This document shows, in pieces, positions 29,429 through 38,469 of a stretch of DNA of 64,000 nt; position 1 is the stretch's first letter; every line of letters starts with the position of its first letter. The translations under genes were made by a program, and so were the position numbers. The DNA lies in assembly GCF_001484605.1 (NCBI RefSeq), contig NZ_CP013747.1, forward strand, positions 1,612,001 through 1,676,000, read 5' to 3'. This DNA comes from Pseudarthrobacter sulfonivorans (GTDB lineage Bacteria; Actinomycetota; Actinomycetes; Actinomycetales; Micrococcaceae). The notes below the pieces were generated by a model. It was not told where the DNA came from. It did not search any database and was given only the letters and a program-made list of their open reading frames with translations.

Positions 29429-29528
29429 CCCTACCCCGTCTTCATACCAACACCAACACCCGCCAGACCACGACGGAGTGCACCACAGTGCGCACCGACC
29501 GCGGTCACGTCCCCTCCATTTTCGGACT

Positions 29529-29548
29529 AGTGAGAGAGCGTCCTGGGG
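29529..29548. repeat. Nested palindromic repeat, copy B, right part
   Basis: AG then TGAGAGAGCGTCCTGGGG is the fourth module and flank of copy B, matching 22883-22899 of copy A. It ends directly at the ramB stop codon, so the IS and repeat form the whole 3' boundary of ramB. Confidence 0.85.
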
Positions 29549-31036
29549 TCAGCTCCCCGAGTGCGCCGCCAGGAACGAGTAGACCTCGGTCTCGTCCACG
29601 CCGGGGAACGCGCCGGGCGGCATCGCGGCCAGCAGGTGCGTGTTGGCGCGAGCCGCCGGCCAGGCGTTTCCGGCCCACTCGGAGGCCAGTGCTGCCGGGG
29701 GCCGCTTGCAGCAGTTCGGGTCGGGACACGTGGACTTTTCGCGCGCCGTGGTTTCCCGGCCGCGGAACCATTTCACGTGCTGGTACGGCACCCCGATGCT
29801 CAGGGAGAACTCGCCGCTGGCCGATCGCTCCGTCCGGGCCGTGCACCAATACGTGCCGGACGGAGTATCCGTGTACTGGCTGTACGCGCTGAACTTGTCC
29901 GGCACATCAAACACCGCCCGCGAGGTCCAGGCCTTGCACGACGGCTGGCCCTCAATGGCGCCGGTGTGGTCCATCGGGAAGGTCACGCCGTCGTTCTCGT
30001 AGGCCTTGTAGATGATGCCGCTCTTGTGGGTCTTCTGGAAGTGGGTGGTGATGCCCAGGTGCTTCGTGGCCAGGTTGGTGAAGCGGTGCGCGGCGGTCTC
30101 GTAGGAGACGGCAAAGGCGTCACGGATGTCCTCAACCGCGATTTCCTTGGCAGCCTTGGCCTTCTGCAGGAAATCCACGGTGGCCTGCTCGGGCAGCAGG
30201 AGCGCGGCCGCGAAGTAGTTGGTGGCCACCCGCTGGCCGAGGAAGTCGCCGTAGTTTTTCGGCGTCTCGTGCCCCAGGACATAGTGCCCCAGCGCCTGCA
30301 ACAGCACCGAGCGGGGATCGTGGTCCTGCCGCTGGCTCTGCGTCAGGTAAATTCTGTGATTCTTCAAATCCGTCACTGAACGGGTGGAATGCGGCAGGTC
30401 GCTCACGTGATGGAGGGTGAATCCGAGCTTCTCGGCGATGTCGGCGATGACGTGCTGGCTCAGCGGCCCGGCCGTGTAACCCACCAGTCCCAGGACCTTC
30501 TGGGCCTCGGCCTCATACTCCGGGAAGTAGTTGCCGCGCTCACGCATCATGGCACGCAGCTCACCGTTCGCGCGGCGGGCTTCCTCCGGAGTCGCCACCT
30601 GCTCGTTAAGCTTGCGTTCGAGCTCGTGCAGCAGCCCCACCTGCGCCTCCAGCACATCGACCGGAAGCCGCGAGCTGATGCGGATTTTGGGCAGATTAAG
30701 GGACTCGTACAGGGGCCCGCGCTGGTAGCGTTCCAGCTCAATTTCCAGGGCCGCACGGCGGCTCGGCGGCTCGGAGCCAAGCAACTGGTCGATGCTCACG
30801 TTCAGGGCCGCGGCCAGCCCCTGCAGCAGGGAAAGCTTGGGCTCCCGCTTGCCGTTTTCGATCAGGCTCAACTGGCTGGGGGCGGTCCCGACGGCGGCGC
30901 CCAGGTCATCGAGTGTGTACCCGGCCTGCTTGCGCAGATGCCGCACGCGGCGGCCCAGGCTGATGACGTCCAGTTCCGCGGAGGCGGCGGACGACGGCGG
31001 TAGGGCGACTTCGCGGTTCCAGCTTCCAGGCGTCAT
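29549..31036 (-). CDS. ramB: RamB-type short-chain fatty acyl regulator
   Basis: A 495-residue regulator of acetate/propionate metabolism. It has an XRE helix-turn-helix at about residues 20-75 (LGRRVRHLRKQAGYTLDDLG, SQLSLIENGKREPKLS), an IrrE-like middle with the ALGHYVLGHE motif, and a C-terminal DUF2083-type region rich in Cys (CPDPNCC). This architecture is the ScfR/RamB family, which controls aceA and aceB in Corynebacterium. Here it is divergent from aceA. ATG at 31036 is used; ATG at 31063 is an alternative. Confidence 0.88.
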   Translation of the reverse strand: MTPGSWNREVALPPSSAASAELDVISLGRRVRHLRKQAGYTLDDLGAAVGTAPSQLSLIENGKREPKLSLLQGLAAALNVSIDQLLGSEPPSRRAALEIELERYQRGPLYESLNLPKIRISSRLPVDVLEAQVGLLHELERKLNEQVATPEEARRANGELRAMMRERGNYFPEYEAEAQKVLGLVGYTAGPLSQHVIADIAEKLGFTLHHVSDLPHSTRSVTDLKNHRIYLTQSQRQDHDPRSVLLQALGHYVLGHETPKNYGDFLGQRVATNYFAAALLLPEQATVDFLQKAKAAKEIAVEDIRDAFAVSYETAAHRFTNLATKHLGITTHFQKTHKSGIIYKAYENDGVTFPMDHTGAIEGQPSCKAWTSRAVFDVPDKFSAYSQYTDTPSGTYWCTARTERSASGEFSLSIGVPYQHVKWFRGRETTAREKSTCPDPNCCKRPPAALASEWAGNAWPAARANTHLLAAMPPGAFPGVDETEVYSFLAAHSGS

Positions 31037-31217
31037 TTCTTGAGGATACGCGAAGAAGTGCATTTCTTTCCACAGTTTTCCCCTAGAGAAGTGTTGTGAA
31101 GTGCTGAAAAGTAGTAATCACGGAAAGAAACACCGCACCGGGGTAGCCGGCCGGAGTTGCAAGGAAGCAGCTCCGGCCGGCGGATTAAGCACCCGGAGCT
31201 CAATCAAGGAGACAACG
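31037..31217. promoter_or_regulatory. ramB-aceA divergent promoter region
   Basis: This 181-bp region must hold both promoters. GAAGTG occurs three times on the + strand (31051, 31087 and 31097, approximately), with an A/T-rich core, a plausible RamB target. The Corynebacterium consensus (AAAGTTTGCAAA-like) is not clearly present. GGAGACAACG forms the aceA ribosome binding site. Confidence 0.4.
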
Positions 31218-32534
31218 ATGACTGCAGCATTTGAGCCCACCCAGCAGACGCCCGAAGAGCAGGCCGCCGCCCTGGAGCTTGAGTGGGCCGCCAATCCCCG
31301 CTGGGAAGGTGTGACCCGTGACTACAAGGCCTCGGACGTCGTCAAGCTCCGCGGCCGTGTCTCCGAAGAGCACACGCTGGCCCGCCGCGGATCCGAGAAG
31401 CTCTGGAAGCAGCTCACCGAAGAGCACAAGACCGGCGGGTACACCAATGCCCTGGGCGCCCTGACCGGCAACCAGGCCGTGCAGCAGGTCAAGGCCGGCC
31501 TCCGTGCCATCTACCTCTCGGGCTGGCAGGTTGCCGCGGACGCCAACAACTCCGGCCACACCTACCCGGACCAGTCCCTGTACCCCGCCAACTCGGTTCC
31601 GACGGTTGTCCGCCGCATCAACAACGCCCTCCTCCGCGCAGACCAGATCGAATTCTCCGAAGGCATCCAGACAGTTGAGGACTGGATGGTCCCGATCGTT
31701 GCCGACGCCGAGGCCGGCTTCGGTGGCCCGCTGAACGCCTACGAGCTCATGAAATCCATGATCCAGGCCGGCGCGTCAGGCGTGCACTGGGAAGACCAGC
31801 TCGCCTCGGAAAAGAAGTGCGGCCACCTCGGCGGCAAGGTGCTCATCCCCACCCAGCAGCACGTCCGCACGCTGAACGCCGCACGCCTGGCCGCCGACGT
31901 CGCCGGCACCCCCTCTGTGGTCATCGCCCGCACCGACGCCGAGGCAGCCACCCTGATCACCTCCGACGTCGATCCCCGCGACCAGGAATTCGTCACCGGC
32001 GAACGCACCCCGGAAGGCTTCTACAAGGTCCGCAACGGCATCGAACCCTGCATCGCCCGCGCCAAGGCCTACGCCCCGTACTCTGACCTCATCTGGATGG
32101 AGACGGGCACCCCGGACCTGGAGCTGGCCCGCAAGTTCGCCGAGGCCGTCAAGGCCGACTTCCCGGACCAGATGCTCTCCTACAACTGCTCGCCGTCGTT
32201 CAACTGGCGCAAGCACCTGGACGACGCCACCATTGCGAAGTTCCAGCGTGAACTCGGCGCCATGGGCTTCACGTTCCAGTTCATCACCCTGGCCGGCTTC
32301 CACGCCCTGAACTACTCGATGTTCGATCTCGCCCACGGTTACGCCCGTGAAGGCATGAGCGCCTACGTCGAGCTGCAGGAAAAGGAATTCGCCTCCGAGT
32401 CCCGCGGCTACACCGCGACCAAGCACCAGCGCGAAGTCGGCACCGGCTACTTCGACGACATTGCAACTGCGCTCAACCCGAACGCATCAACCCTGGCACT
32501 GGTGGGATCCACCGAAGAAGGCCAGTTCCACTAA
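31218..32534 (+). CDS. aceA: Isocitrate lyase
   Basis: A 438-residue isocitrate lyase, first step of the glyoxylate shunt (isocitrate to glyoxylate plus succinate). The catalytic [14 protein letters not shown] motif is intact. Other conserved segments are [34 protein letters not shown] and [16 protein letters not shown]. Start: ATG at 31218 after AAGGAGACAACG; an upstream reading from 31101 is not supported. Divergent from its likely regulator ramB and followed by aceB, with a long hairpin between the two. Confidence 0.97.
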   Translation: MTAAFEPTQQTPEEQAAALELEWAANPRWEGVTRDYKASDVVKLRGRVSEEHTLARRGSEKLWKQLTEEHKTGGYTNALGALTGNQAVQQVKAGLRAIYLSGWQVAADANNSGHTYPDQSLYPANSVPTVVRRINNALLRADQIEFSEGIQTVEDWMVPIVADAEAGFGGPLNAYELMKSMIQAGASGVHWEDQLASEKKCGHLGGKVLIPTQQHVRTLNAARLAADVAGTPSVVIARTDAEAATLITSDVDPRDQEFVTGERTPEGFYKVRNGIEPCIARAKAYAPYSDLIWMETGTPDLELARKFAEAVKADFPDQMLSYNCSPSFNWRKHLDDATIAKFQRELGAMGFTFQFITLAGFHALNYSMFDLAHGYAREGMSAYVELQEKEFASESRGYTATKHQREVGTGYFDDIATALNPNASTLALVGSTEEGQFH

Positions 32535-32603
32535 TCCCCAGCCGCCCCCTCCACTCGCAAGCTCGCGAGGGAACCCGGCGGCCGTGGCCCCCTCCCCAAG
32601 TAA

Positions 32604-32651
32604 GTAGCAGTAAGTGTCGTTTTGGAGGCTCAAAACGACACTTACTGCTAC
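32604..32651. repeat. Perfect 21-bp inverted repeat between aceA and aceB
   Basis: Arms 32604-32624 and 32631-32651 are exactly complementary with a 6-base loop. The left arm begins GTAGCAGTAAGTGTCG. It ends 30 bp before the aceB start. It could terminate aceA transcription or be a small dispersed repeat; there is no T tract, so it is not a classical intrinsic terminator. Confidence 0.85.
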
Positions 32652-32681
32652 CCAGTTTGGGCACAGCACCAGGAGACCGAA

Positions 32682-34334
32682 ATGAACACCTTCACTGACA
32701 GCTTCACCATCAACGGGATCACTTTGACCGCGCAGCCCATCTGCCGGCAGAACGAGGTTCTCACTCCGGATGCACTGGAGTTTGTCGCCAAGCTGCACCG
32801 GGCCACGGCCGAGCGCCGGCAGGAACTGCTGCAGGCACGCCGGACCCGCCGGGCGGACATCGCCGGCGGCCAGGACCCCAGGTTCCTCCGCGAAACAGAG
32901 GACATCCGCAACGACCCGTCGTGGCGCGTCGCTCCCCCGGCTCCGGGCCTGGAGGACCGCCGGGTGGAGATCACCGGACCGGTGGACAAGAAAATGACCA
33001 TCAACGCGCTGAACTCCGGCGCGAAGGTGTGGCTGGCTGACATGGAGGACTCCTCCACCCCCACGTGGCGGAACGTCATCAAGGGCCAGCTGAACCTCAC
33101 CGACGCGCTGGAACGCCGGATCGACTTCACCTCCCCCGAGGGCAAGGAATACAAGCTCCGCCCGGCCGGCGAGCTGCCCACCATCGTGGTCCGCCCCCGC
33201 GGCTGGCACCTGCCCGAGAAGCACATGATCATCGACGGCGCTCCCGTGGCCGGCGGCATCGTGGACTTCGGCCTGTTCTTCTTCCACAACGCCCGGCGCC
33301 TCCTGGCCCAGGGCAAGGGACCGTACTTCTACCTGCCCAAGATCGAGAACCACCTCGAGGCACGCCTGTGGAATGACATCTTCATCCTCGCCCAGGACCT
33401 GCTGGGCATCCCGCAGGGCACCATCCGCGCCACCGTGCTGATCGAGACCATCACCGCGGCGTTCGAAATGGAGGAGATCCTCTACGAACTGCGTGATCAC
33501 GCCTCAGGCCTGAACGCCGGCCGCTGGGACTATATCTTCTCCCTGATCAAGAACTTCCGCACCCGCGGCCCCCGGTTCGTCCTGCCGGACCGCGCCCAGG
33601 TGACCATGACCCAGCCGTTCATGCGCGCCTACACCGAACAGCTGGTCCGTGCCTGCCACAAGCGCGGCGCCATGGCCATCGGCGGTATGGCCGCCGCCGT
33701 CCCCAACCGCAAGGACGAGGCTGCCAACACCAACGCGTTCGAGAAGGTCCGTGCCGACAAGACCCGCGAGGCCAGCGACGGCTTCGATGGCTCCTGGGTG
33801 GCCCACCCGGACCTGGTTCCGGTCTGCCGCGAAGTGTTCGACGCCACCCTCGGCGAGCGTCCCAACCAGCTGGACCGCACCCGTGAGGACGTCATCCCCG
33901 ATGACCGCGCCCTCATCAACGTGGCCGCCACGGCAGGCACCATCACCGAGCAGGGCATCCGGAACAACATCGAGGTAGGCATCCGCTACATCGAGTCCTG
34001 GCTCCGCGGGAACGGCGCCGTCGCCATCCACAACCTCATGGAAGACGCCGCCACCGCGGAAATCTCCCGCTCCCAGATTTGGCAGTGGATGTTCGCGTCC
34101 GCCATCACCGACCGCGGCGAAATCATCACCCACCAGTGGATCGAGGAACTGCTCGACGAAGAGTTCGCGCGCCTGGAACGCTTCGACGGCGACCGCTTCG
34201 AAGACTCCCGCGACATCTTCGAGGAAGTCACGCTCAGCCAGGACTTCCCGTCCTTCCTGACCCTCCCCGCCTACGCCCGCTACCTCACCGAGGCCCGCGA
34301 AAAGGCAACCAAAGAGGAGCTCGCCGCGGCCTAG
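32682..34334 (+). CDS. aceB: Malate synthase A
   Basis: A 550-residue malate synthase joining glyoxylate and acetyl-CoA to malate, completing the shunt begun by aceA. Conserved regions include [32 protein letters not shown], the catalytic-base region [13 protein letters not shown] and [10 protein letters not shown]. Length fits the A-type (about 540 aa) rather than the larger G-type. Start: ATG at 32682 after AGGAGACCGAA. Gene order ramB-aceA-aceB indicates RamB control of both. Confidence 0.97.
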   Translation: MNTFTDSFTINGITLTAQPICRQNEVLTPDALEFVAKLHRATAERRQELLQARRTRRADIAGGQDPRFLRETEDIRNDPSWRVAPPAPGLEDRRVEITGPVDKKMTINALNSGAKVWLADMEDSSTPTWRNVIKGQLNLTDALERRIDFTSPEGKEYKLRPAGELPTIVVRPRGWHLPEKHMIIDGAPVAGGIVDFGLFFFHNARRLLAQGKGPYFYLPKIENHLEARLWNDIFILAQDLLGIPQGTIRATVLIETITAAFEMEEILYELRDHASGLNAGRWDYIFSLIKNFRTRGPRFVLPDRAQVTMTQPFMRAYTEQLVRACHKRGAMAIGGMAAAVPNRKDEAANTNAFEKVRADKTREASDGFDGSWVAHPDLVPVCREVFDATLGERPNQLDRTREDVIPDDRALINVAATAGTITEQGIRNNIEVGIRYIESWLRGNGAVAIHNLMEDAATAEISRSQIWQWMFASAITDRGEIITHQWIEELLDEEFARLERFDGDRFEDSRDIFEEVTLSQDFPSFLTLPAYARYLTEAREKATKEELAAA

Positions 34335-34444
34335 GCTGCAGCAGGCTCACTGAATAGATTTCCGTCCGCCGGGCAGGCACGCCCTTCGCAACAGGCACCC
34401 CCGAGATCCGGGGCGCCGGCCCGGCGACGGAACACCTTCACACA

Positions 34445-34537
34445 GCGCGAACGGACACTTGAGGCCCTGGAATCTTCGGATTTGGGCCTCAAGTGTCCGT
34501 TCGCGCGGTCGTGGAGGCGTAAGTGTCCGTTCGCGCT
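34445..34537. repeat. GCGCGAA-type inverted repeat, copy 2 with extra half-unit
   Basis: Arms 34445-34467 and 34484-34506 are perfectly complementary over 23 bp (GCGCGAACGGACACTTGAGG at the start). A third half-unit AAGTGTCCGTTCGCGCT follows at 34521-34537. The element sits in the 276-bp gap between convergent aceB and the MFS gene and probably ends both transcripts. Confidence 0.85.
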
Positions 34538-34610
34538 GCTATTGGGAGTGGGGTAGGTGCCTGGCGCGCGGGCGCGAAGGACGGAAGAGAACGTACGACG
34601 GCGGGACGCG

Positions 34611-35807
34611 TCAGCGTCCTTTCGGCACCAGCCGCACGGCCAGGGTTGTGCAGACGAAGAACATCAGCACCGAGCCCAGGATCACCAGCAGCGCCGGGGT
34701 CCACGAACCCGAGGCGTCGTGCACGAAGCCCACCAGCGGCGGTGCCACCGCCCCGAAGCAGTAACCGAGCCCCTGGACCGTGGCGGACATCCGGCCCGCG
34801 GACACCTGGTCCCGGGCCAGCTTGATGATGGCGATGAAGATCAGCGTGATCCCGCCGCCCTGCGCGATGCCGCCGAACGTGGACCACAGCCACCACAGTT
34901 CCGGCGCCAGCAGCAGCCCGCCCGGGACGGCCGTCCACAACAACCCCACGGTGACTGCCGTCGTCGTCGTACTGAAATATTTGGCCGCGAACGGCACTCC
35001 CAAGCCGCCAACGATGGCGAAGATCTGGAACAGCGATGAGCCTGCCCCGGCTGCCGAGGCGGACATGCCAAGTTCGTCGTTGAGGTAGCTCGGCAGCCAC
35101 GCCGTCACCGCGTAGTAGGAAAACGCCTGCCCGGCGAAGCCTGCGGTGAGCCCGGCGGTAATCCAGCCGGAACCCTTGACGGCCGGATGTCCCTGCCCGC
35201 CGGCCACCACGGTGCGGGAGGGCACAAACGCGGTGCGGGCGCCCACGGCGAGGGTCCAGAAAACGATGGCAATCACAGCCAGAATGCCCACGGCGGCCAG
35301 GGCCACCCGCCAACCGGCCAGCTCGGCCAGCGGCGCCGTGACCATCGATGTCAGGAATGATCCGATGTTCAGAGCCGCCGTGTACACACCCATGGCGGTC
35401 CCTTGGCGCATTGGGGAGAAGTCGCGGCGGATAATCAACGGCACTGCGATATTGCCCACCGTGATGGCCAGGCCGATCATCACCGTGCCCACCACCACCG
35501 GTCCCGGGCCGCCGGCCGAGCGCACAATCACGCCTGCCAGGACGCCAAGGATGGTGAGGGAAACAGCGAACTCCGCGCCGAGTTTCCTCGTGGTCAGTGA
35601 CGCCAGGGCCGCGGCGAGCGCGAAGCACAGCACCGGGATGCTCGTCAGCAGGCCCAACAGCACGGGGGTAAATCCGAGGTCGGCCTGCATCAGGTCAACC
35701 ACCGGGGCAACGGCAACGAAGGGCCCACGCAGGTTCAGCGCCAGCAGTCCGATACAGGCCAGGAGGATCCAGCCCTTGGGAACTTTGGCCAGGAACTGTC
35801 CGCTCAT
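34611..35807 (-). CDS. MFS transporter, CynX/NimT-like
   Basis: A 398-residue, 12-helix major facilitator protein of the CynX/NimT subfamily (cyanate or 2-nitroimidazole transporter relatives). It opens with LLALNLRGPFVAVAPVVDLM, then TSIPVLCFALAAALASLTTR and PLIIRRDFSPMRQGTAMGVY, all typical of the group. The first Met of the transporter (35807) was chosen; the frame extends further upstream into the divergent gene. The substrate is unknown. Confidence 0.85.
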   Translation of the reverse strand: MSGQFLAKVPKGWILLACIGLLALNLRGPFVAVAPVVDLMQADLGFTPVLLGLLTSIPVLCFALAAALASLTTRKLGAEFAVSLTILGVLAGVIVRSAGGPGPVVVGTVMIGLAITVGNIAVPLIIRRDFSPMRQGTAMGVYTAALNIGSFLTSMVTAPLAELAGWRVALAAVGILAVIAIVFWTLAVGARTAFVPSRTVVAGGQGHPAVKGSGWITAGLTAGFAGQAFSYYAVTAWLPSYLNDELGMSASAAGAGSSLFQIFAIVGGLGVPFAAKYFSTTTTAVTVGLLWTAVPGGLLLAPELWWLWSTFGGIAQGGGITLIFIAIIKLARDQVSAGRMSATVQGLGYCFGAVAPPLVGFVHDASGSWTPALLVILGSVLMFFVCTTLAVRLVPKGR

Positions 35808-35976
35808 GAGGATTCGGCGGTGACTAAATAGGATTTCATCACTTCCATTGCTATCACGGCGTATTGCCCCGGACGCCACAGGCAACGTCATGGCGCCCTG
35901 GCATACGATGAAGCTCACACCGGCGGGCCCCAACGTGCGGGTACAAAAGCCGCTCACCTCGGACGAAGGAACAGAC

Positions 35977-36939
35977 ATGCAACAACGGCTTGCCATCCTC
36001 GACGACTACCAGGACGTGGCGCACGGTTTCGCCGACTGGGCCGCCCTGGAACAGGCCGGCGTTACAGCGTCCGTCTTCCGCGAGCCCTTCCAGTCCGAGG
36101 ACGCCCTGGCAGCAGCCCTCGCCAACTACCAGATCGTCATAGCGATGCGTGAGCGGACCCCGTTCCCCCGCACCGTGCTGGAACGTCTCCCTGGGCTGAA
36201 GCTGCTGGTGACCACCGGCATGGCCAACGCCGCCATCGATGTGGCCGCGGCAACGGAACTCGGCATCACCGTGTGCGGCACGCCCGGGTCCCCCACGGCC
36301 GCGCCCGAGCTGACCTGGGCGTTGCTGCTCGCGATCGCCCGCAACCTTCCGTCCGAGGAGAACTCGCTGCGTGCCGGCACGTGGCAGACCTCAGTGGGGA
36401 TGGAGCTTTCCGGCAAGACCCTGGGCGTCGTGGGCCTGGGCAAGATCGGGCGGCGGATCGCGGCGTACGGGCAGGCTTTCGGCATGGAAGTGCTCGCCTG
36501 GAGCCAGAATCTCACCGATGAGGCCGCCGCCGAGGCAGGCGTTCAGAAGGTCAGCAAGGAGGACCTTTTCGAGAATTCCGACGTCGTGTCCCTCCACCTG
36601 CGGCTGTCTCCCCGTTCCGAGGACATCGTGGGTGAGCAGGAACTGCGGCTCCTGGGGCCGGAAGGCATCCTGGTGAACACCTCGCGGGGTCCGCTGGTGA
36701 ACCAGGATGCCCTGGTGCGGGCCTTGAACGAGGGCTGGATCCGGGGCGCGGCCCTGGACGTTTTTGACCAGGAACCACTTCCCGCGGGCCACCCGCTGCT
36801 CAGCGCCCCCAACACTGTGCTGTCCCCGCACCTCGGCTACGTGACGGCCGAGAGCTACCGGCAGTTCTACGGTGGCGCGTTCGAGGACGTCAAGGCCTGG
36901 CTGGAGGGAACGCCGGTCCGCGTGATCACGGCAGAGTGA
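35977..36939 (+). CDS. D-2-hydroxyacid dehydrogenase
   Basis: A 320-residue NAD(P)-dependent 2-hydroxyacid dehydrogenase. The nucleotide fold is GVVGLGKIGRRIA; the substrate Arg is in LVNTSRGPLV; DVFDQEPLPAGHPL contains the catalytic Glu; the proton donor His is in LSPHLGYVT. Close relatives include phosphoglycerate- or glyoxylate-type reductases, so a role in glyoxylate or hydroxypyruvate reduction next to aceA/aceB is possible but unproven. A single gene, ending before a hairpin at 37011. Confidence 0.88.
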   Translation: MQQRLAILDDYQDVAHGFADWAALEQAGVTASVFREPFQSEDALAAALANYQIVIAMRERTPFPRTVLERLPGLKLLVTTGMANAAIDVAAATELGITVCGTPGSPTAAPELTWALLLAIARNLPSEENSLRAGTWQTSVGMELSGKTLGVVGLGKIGRRIAAYGQAFGMEVLAWSQNLTDEAAAEAGVQKVSKEDLFENSDVVSLHLRLSPRSEDIVGEQELRLLGPEGILVNTSRGPLVNQDALVRALNEGWIRGAALDVFDQEPLPAGHPLLSAPNTVLSPHLGYVTAESYRQFYGGAFEDVKAWLEGTPVRVITAE

Positions 36940-37010
36940 TCGCGGCCTGGCAGCTAGCCGGCCGCTGGATGGTGGACTCGATTGCCGCACGACAACACGC
37001 GTGGATGGTG

Positions 37011-37051
37011 AAAGCCGGGCCTCCCCGATTGCTGGCAGGCCCGGCTTTCGC
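37011..37051. terminator. Hairpin between convergent genes
   Basis: AAAGCCGGGCCT at 37011-37022 pairs with AGGCCCGGCTTT at 37037-37048 around a 14-base loop. It lies between convergent genes ending at 36939 and 37073 and can serve both directions. Confidence 0.7.
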
Positions 37052-37072
37052 TTCGAATATGAGCGGGGCCTG

Positions 37073-38011
37073 CTAGAAGCGGAGCGTCCGCAGGTAGTTG
37101 TAGCCCACCTCGGCCGTCTGCAGCGGCGTGACGTCCGGCTGGTCGTTCTCGACGATGTATTCCTTCGGGGTGTGTGCCCGGAAGATGCGTGCGAAGTTGA
37201 TTGTTCCGGTTCCGAGGTCAGCAAAATCCCCCGCCACGGCCCGGTCCTTCACGTGGTACTGCAGAACCTTCTGCGGAGCCTGGAGGATGGTGTCGATAGC
37301 GAACCCGACGGGATCCGCCGCACCCACGCCAATGCCTCCGGCCACCGCCCAGTAGAGGTCTACCTCGAGGTGGACCAGTTTCGGATCGAGGCGGCTGGTG
37401 AAGATTTCCCAGGGTGTCAGGCCGCCGCCGAGGTCGGTGGTGAACTCGTGCGCGTGGTTGTGGTAGCCGTACTTCAGGCCGGACTCGCGGGCAACTGATG
37501 CCTCTGCGTTCATCTGGTCAGCCCAGCGCTCCCAGTCACTTTTGGAGCTCGAAACCAGGTAAGGAACATTGATGTGGGTCTGGCCGAGAGTCACCGCGTT
37601 GGCGATCTTGGTCTCCAGCGCGGCCGGAGTGGCGCTGATTCCGTCATGGCTCGAAGAGGGTTTGATGCCCAGTGAATCAAGGGTGGAGCGCATCGCCTCG
37701 GCGGTGCGGCCGTAAAGACCGGCGAGCTCAACCTTGGTGAAGCCGTAGTTGGCGAGGCTCGCAAGCGTGGCGTCCACACCGTCGCCCCGCATGATCGAAC
37801 GGAGCGTGTACAGCTGGATGCTGATGAGTCCGGGGGGAACCGGCCGGCCCGCCTGGGTGGCCGGAGCGGCCACTGCAGCGGCCCCGCCCATACCGGCGAG
37901 GCCCACACCCACGCCTGCTGCCACTGCTCCCCTCAGGAAGCCGCGCCGATCGACGCCCTTCTCTTCCAATGAACGACGAAGGGCGCCTGGGGCATTAAAT
38001 CCGAAGCACAT
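37073..38011 (-). CDS. Tat-exported sugar phosphate isomerase/epimerase-like TIM barrel
   Basis: A 312-residue xylose-isomerase-like TIM-barrel protein. Its N-terminus is a twin-arginine signal (DRRGFLRGAVAAG, cleavage near AVAAPA), so it should be exported folded. The barrel begins LISIQLYTLRSIMRGDG and includes the metal-site segments YGYHNHAHEF and LEVDLYWAVAGG, close to the cytoplasmic protein at 58432. The substrate is unknown; a keto-sugar or cyclitol is likely from the family. The promoter region 420 bp upstream carries a 22-bp motif shared with 58338. Confidence 0.85.
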   Translation of the reverse strand: MCFGFNAPGALRRSLEEKGVDRRGFLRGAVAAGVGVGLAGMGGAAAVAAPATQAGRPVPPGLISIQLYTLRSIMRGDGVDATLASLANYGFTKVELAGLYGRTAEAMRSTLDSLGIKPSSSHDGISATPAALETKIANAVTLGQTHINVPYLVSSSKSDWERWADQMNAEASVARESGLKYGYHNHAHEFTTDLGGGLTPWEIFTSRLDPKLVHLEVDLYWAVAGGIGVGAADPVGFAIDTILQAPQKVLQYHVKDRAVAGDFADLGTGTINFARIFRAHTPKEYIVENDQPDVTPLQTAEVGYNYLRTLRF

Positions 38012-38469
38012 ATGTTTGCCTTTCCTGGCAGTGAATGCGTTCCTTCACCGGCCTTGGTGAGGGGAAGCATGCGAAGCTGCAACGCAGCAGGTTGATTACG
38101 GGGCTCGCGGCAGGGACTGACCACGGCCAAGCGGCAGCGCCGCCCACGGTTGGTTGCTTCACCCACAGCGTCCTCGCCGTACGCTTCGCGCTCCACCGTT
38201 GCCGTCGTAAGGATCAGACGCGATGGGGACAGGAACTCATAGCTAGAGATGTGATGACCGCTGTCGCCGAGGTGAGTTCCCTGATTTCACGCGCTTTTAG
38301 TCACGCCTGAAACCCAGCCAGAAAGTGTTGTTGGCTTTCAGTCTGGCCGGTCATCGGCGCCTCGAACTCGAAGTAGAGTCGCCGCGACCGGGCTTTGGCA
38401 TTGACACTAATCCGGGGTTTTGTTGTCTGTCAAGCAAAAGTCGTCGGATCTTGGGATAACTTCGTCGAC
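38012..38469. other. 458-bp intergenic region
   Basis: No convincing gene is seen; short frames here have no supporting ribosome binding site or family likeness. It holds the 22-bp motif at 38419-38440 and, overlapping it, a possible minus-strand -35 (TTGACA). It therefore probably forms a long leader for the exported TIM-barrel gene. Confidence 0.5.
38419..38440 (-). promoter_or_regulatory. Shared 22-bp operator/promoter motif, copy 1
   Basis: On the minus strand it reads TTTTGCTTGAC, five variable bases, ACAAAA. The TTTTG/CAAAA arms are inverted with a 12-bp spacer. It contains TTGACA, a plausible -35. The same motif in the same orientation relative to its downstream gene occurs at 58338. 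Confidence 0.7.

Larger units (their letters stand above)
27915..29528 (+). mobile_element. IS110-family insertion sequence
   Basis: A 1614-bp element with one DEDD transposase gene. The ends were set by comparing the interrupted repeat with intact copy A: the dinucleotide AG is present at both junctions (27913-27914 and 29529-29530) and everything between is absent from copy A. The left end has 245 bp of non-coding DNA and the right end 100 bp. There are no terminal inverted repeats or longer target duplication, as usual for the IS110 group. Insertion into palindromic repeats is a known IS110 habit. The transposase is intact, so it may be mobile. Confidence 0.85.

Noticed and set aside
38035..38310. 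Short + strand frame in the 458-bp gap before the ROK gene
   Set aside because: Composition is not protein-like, no ribosome binding site, and the region looks like a leader/promoter.
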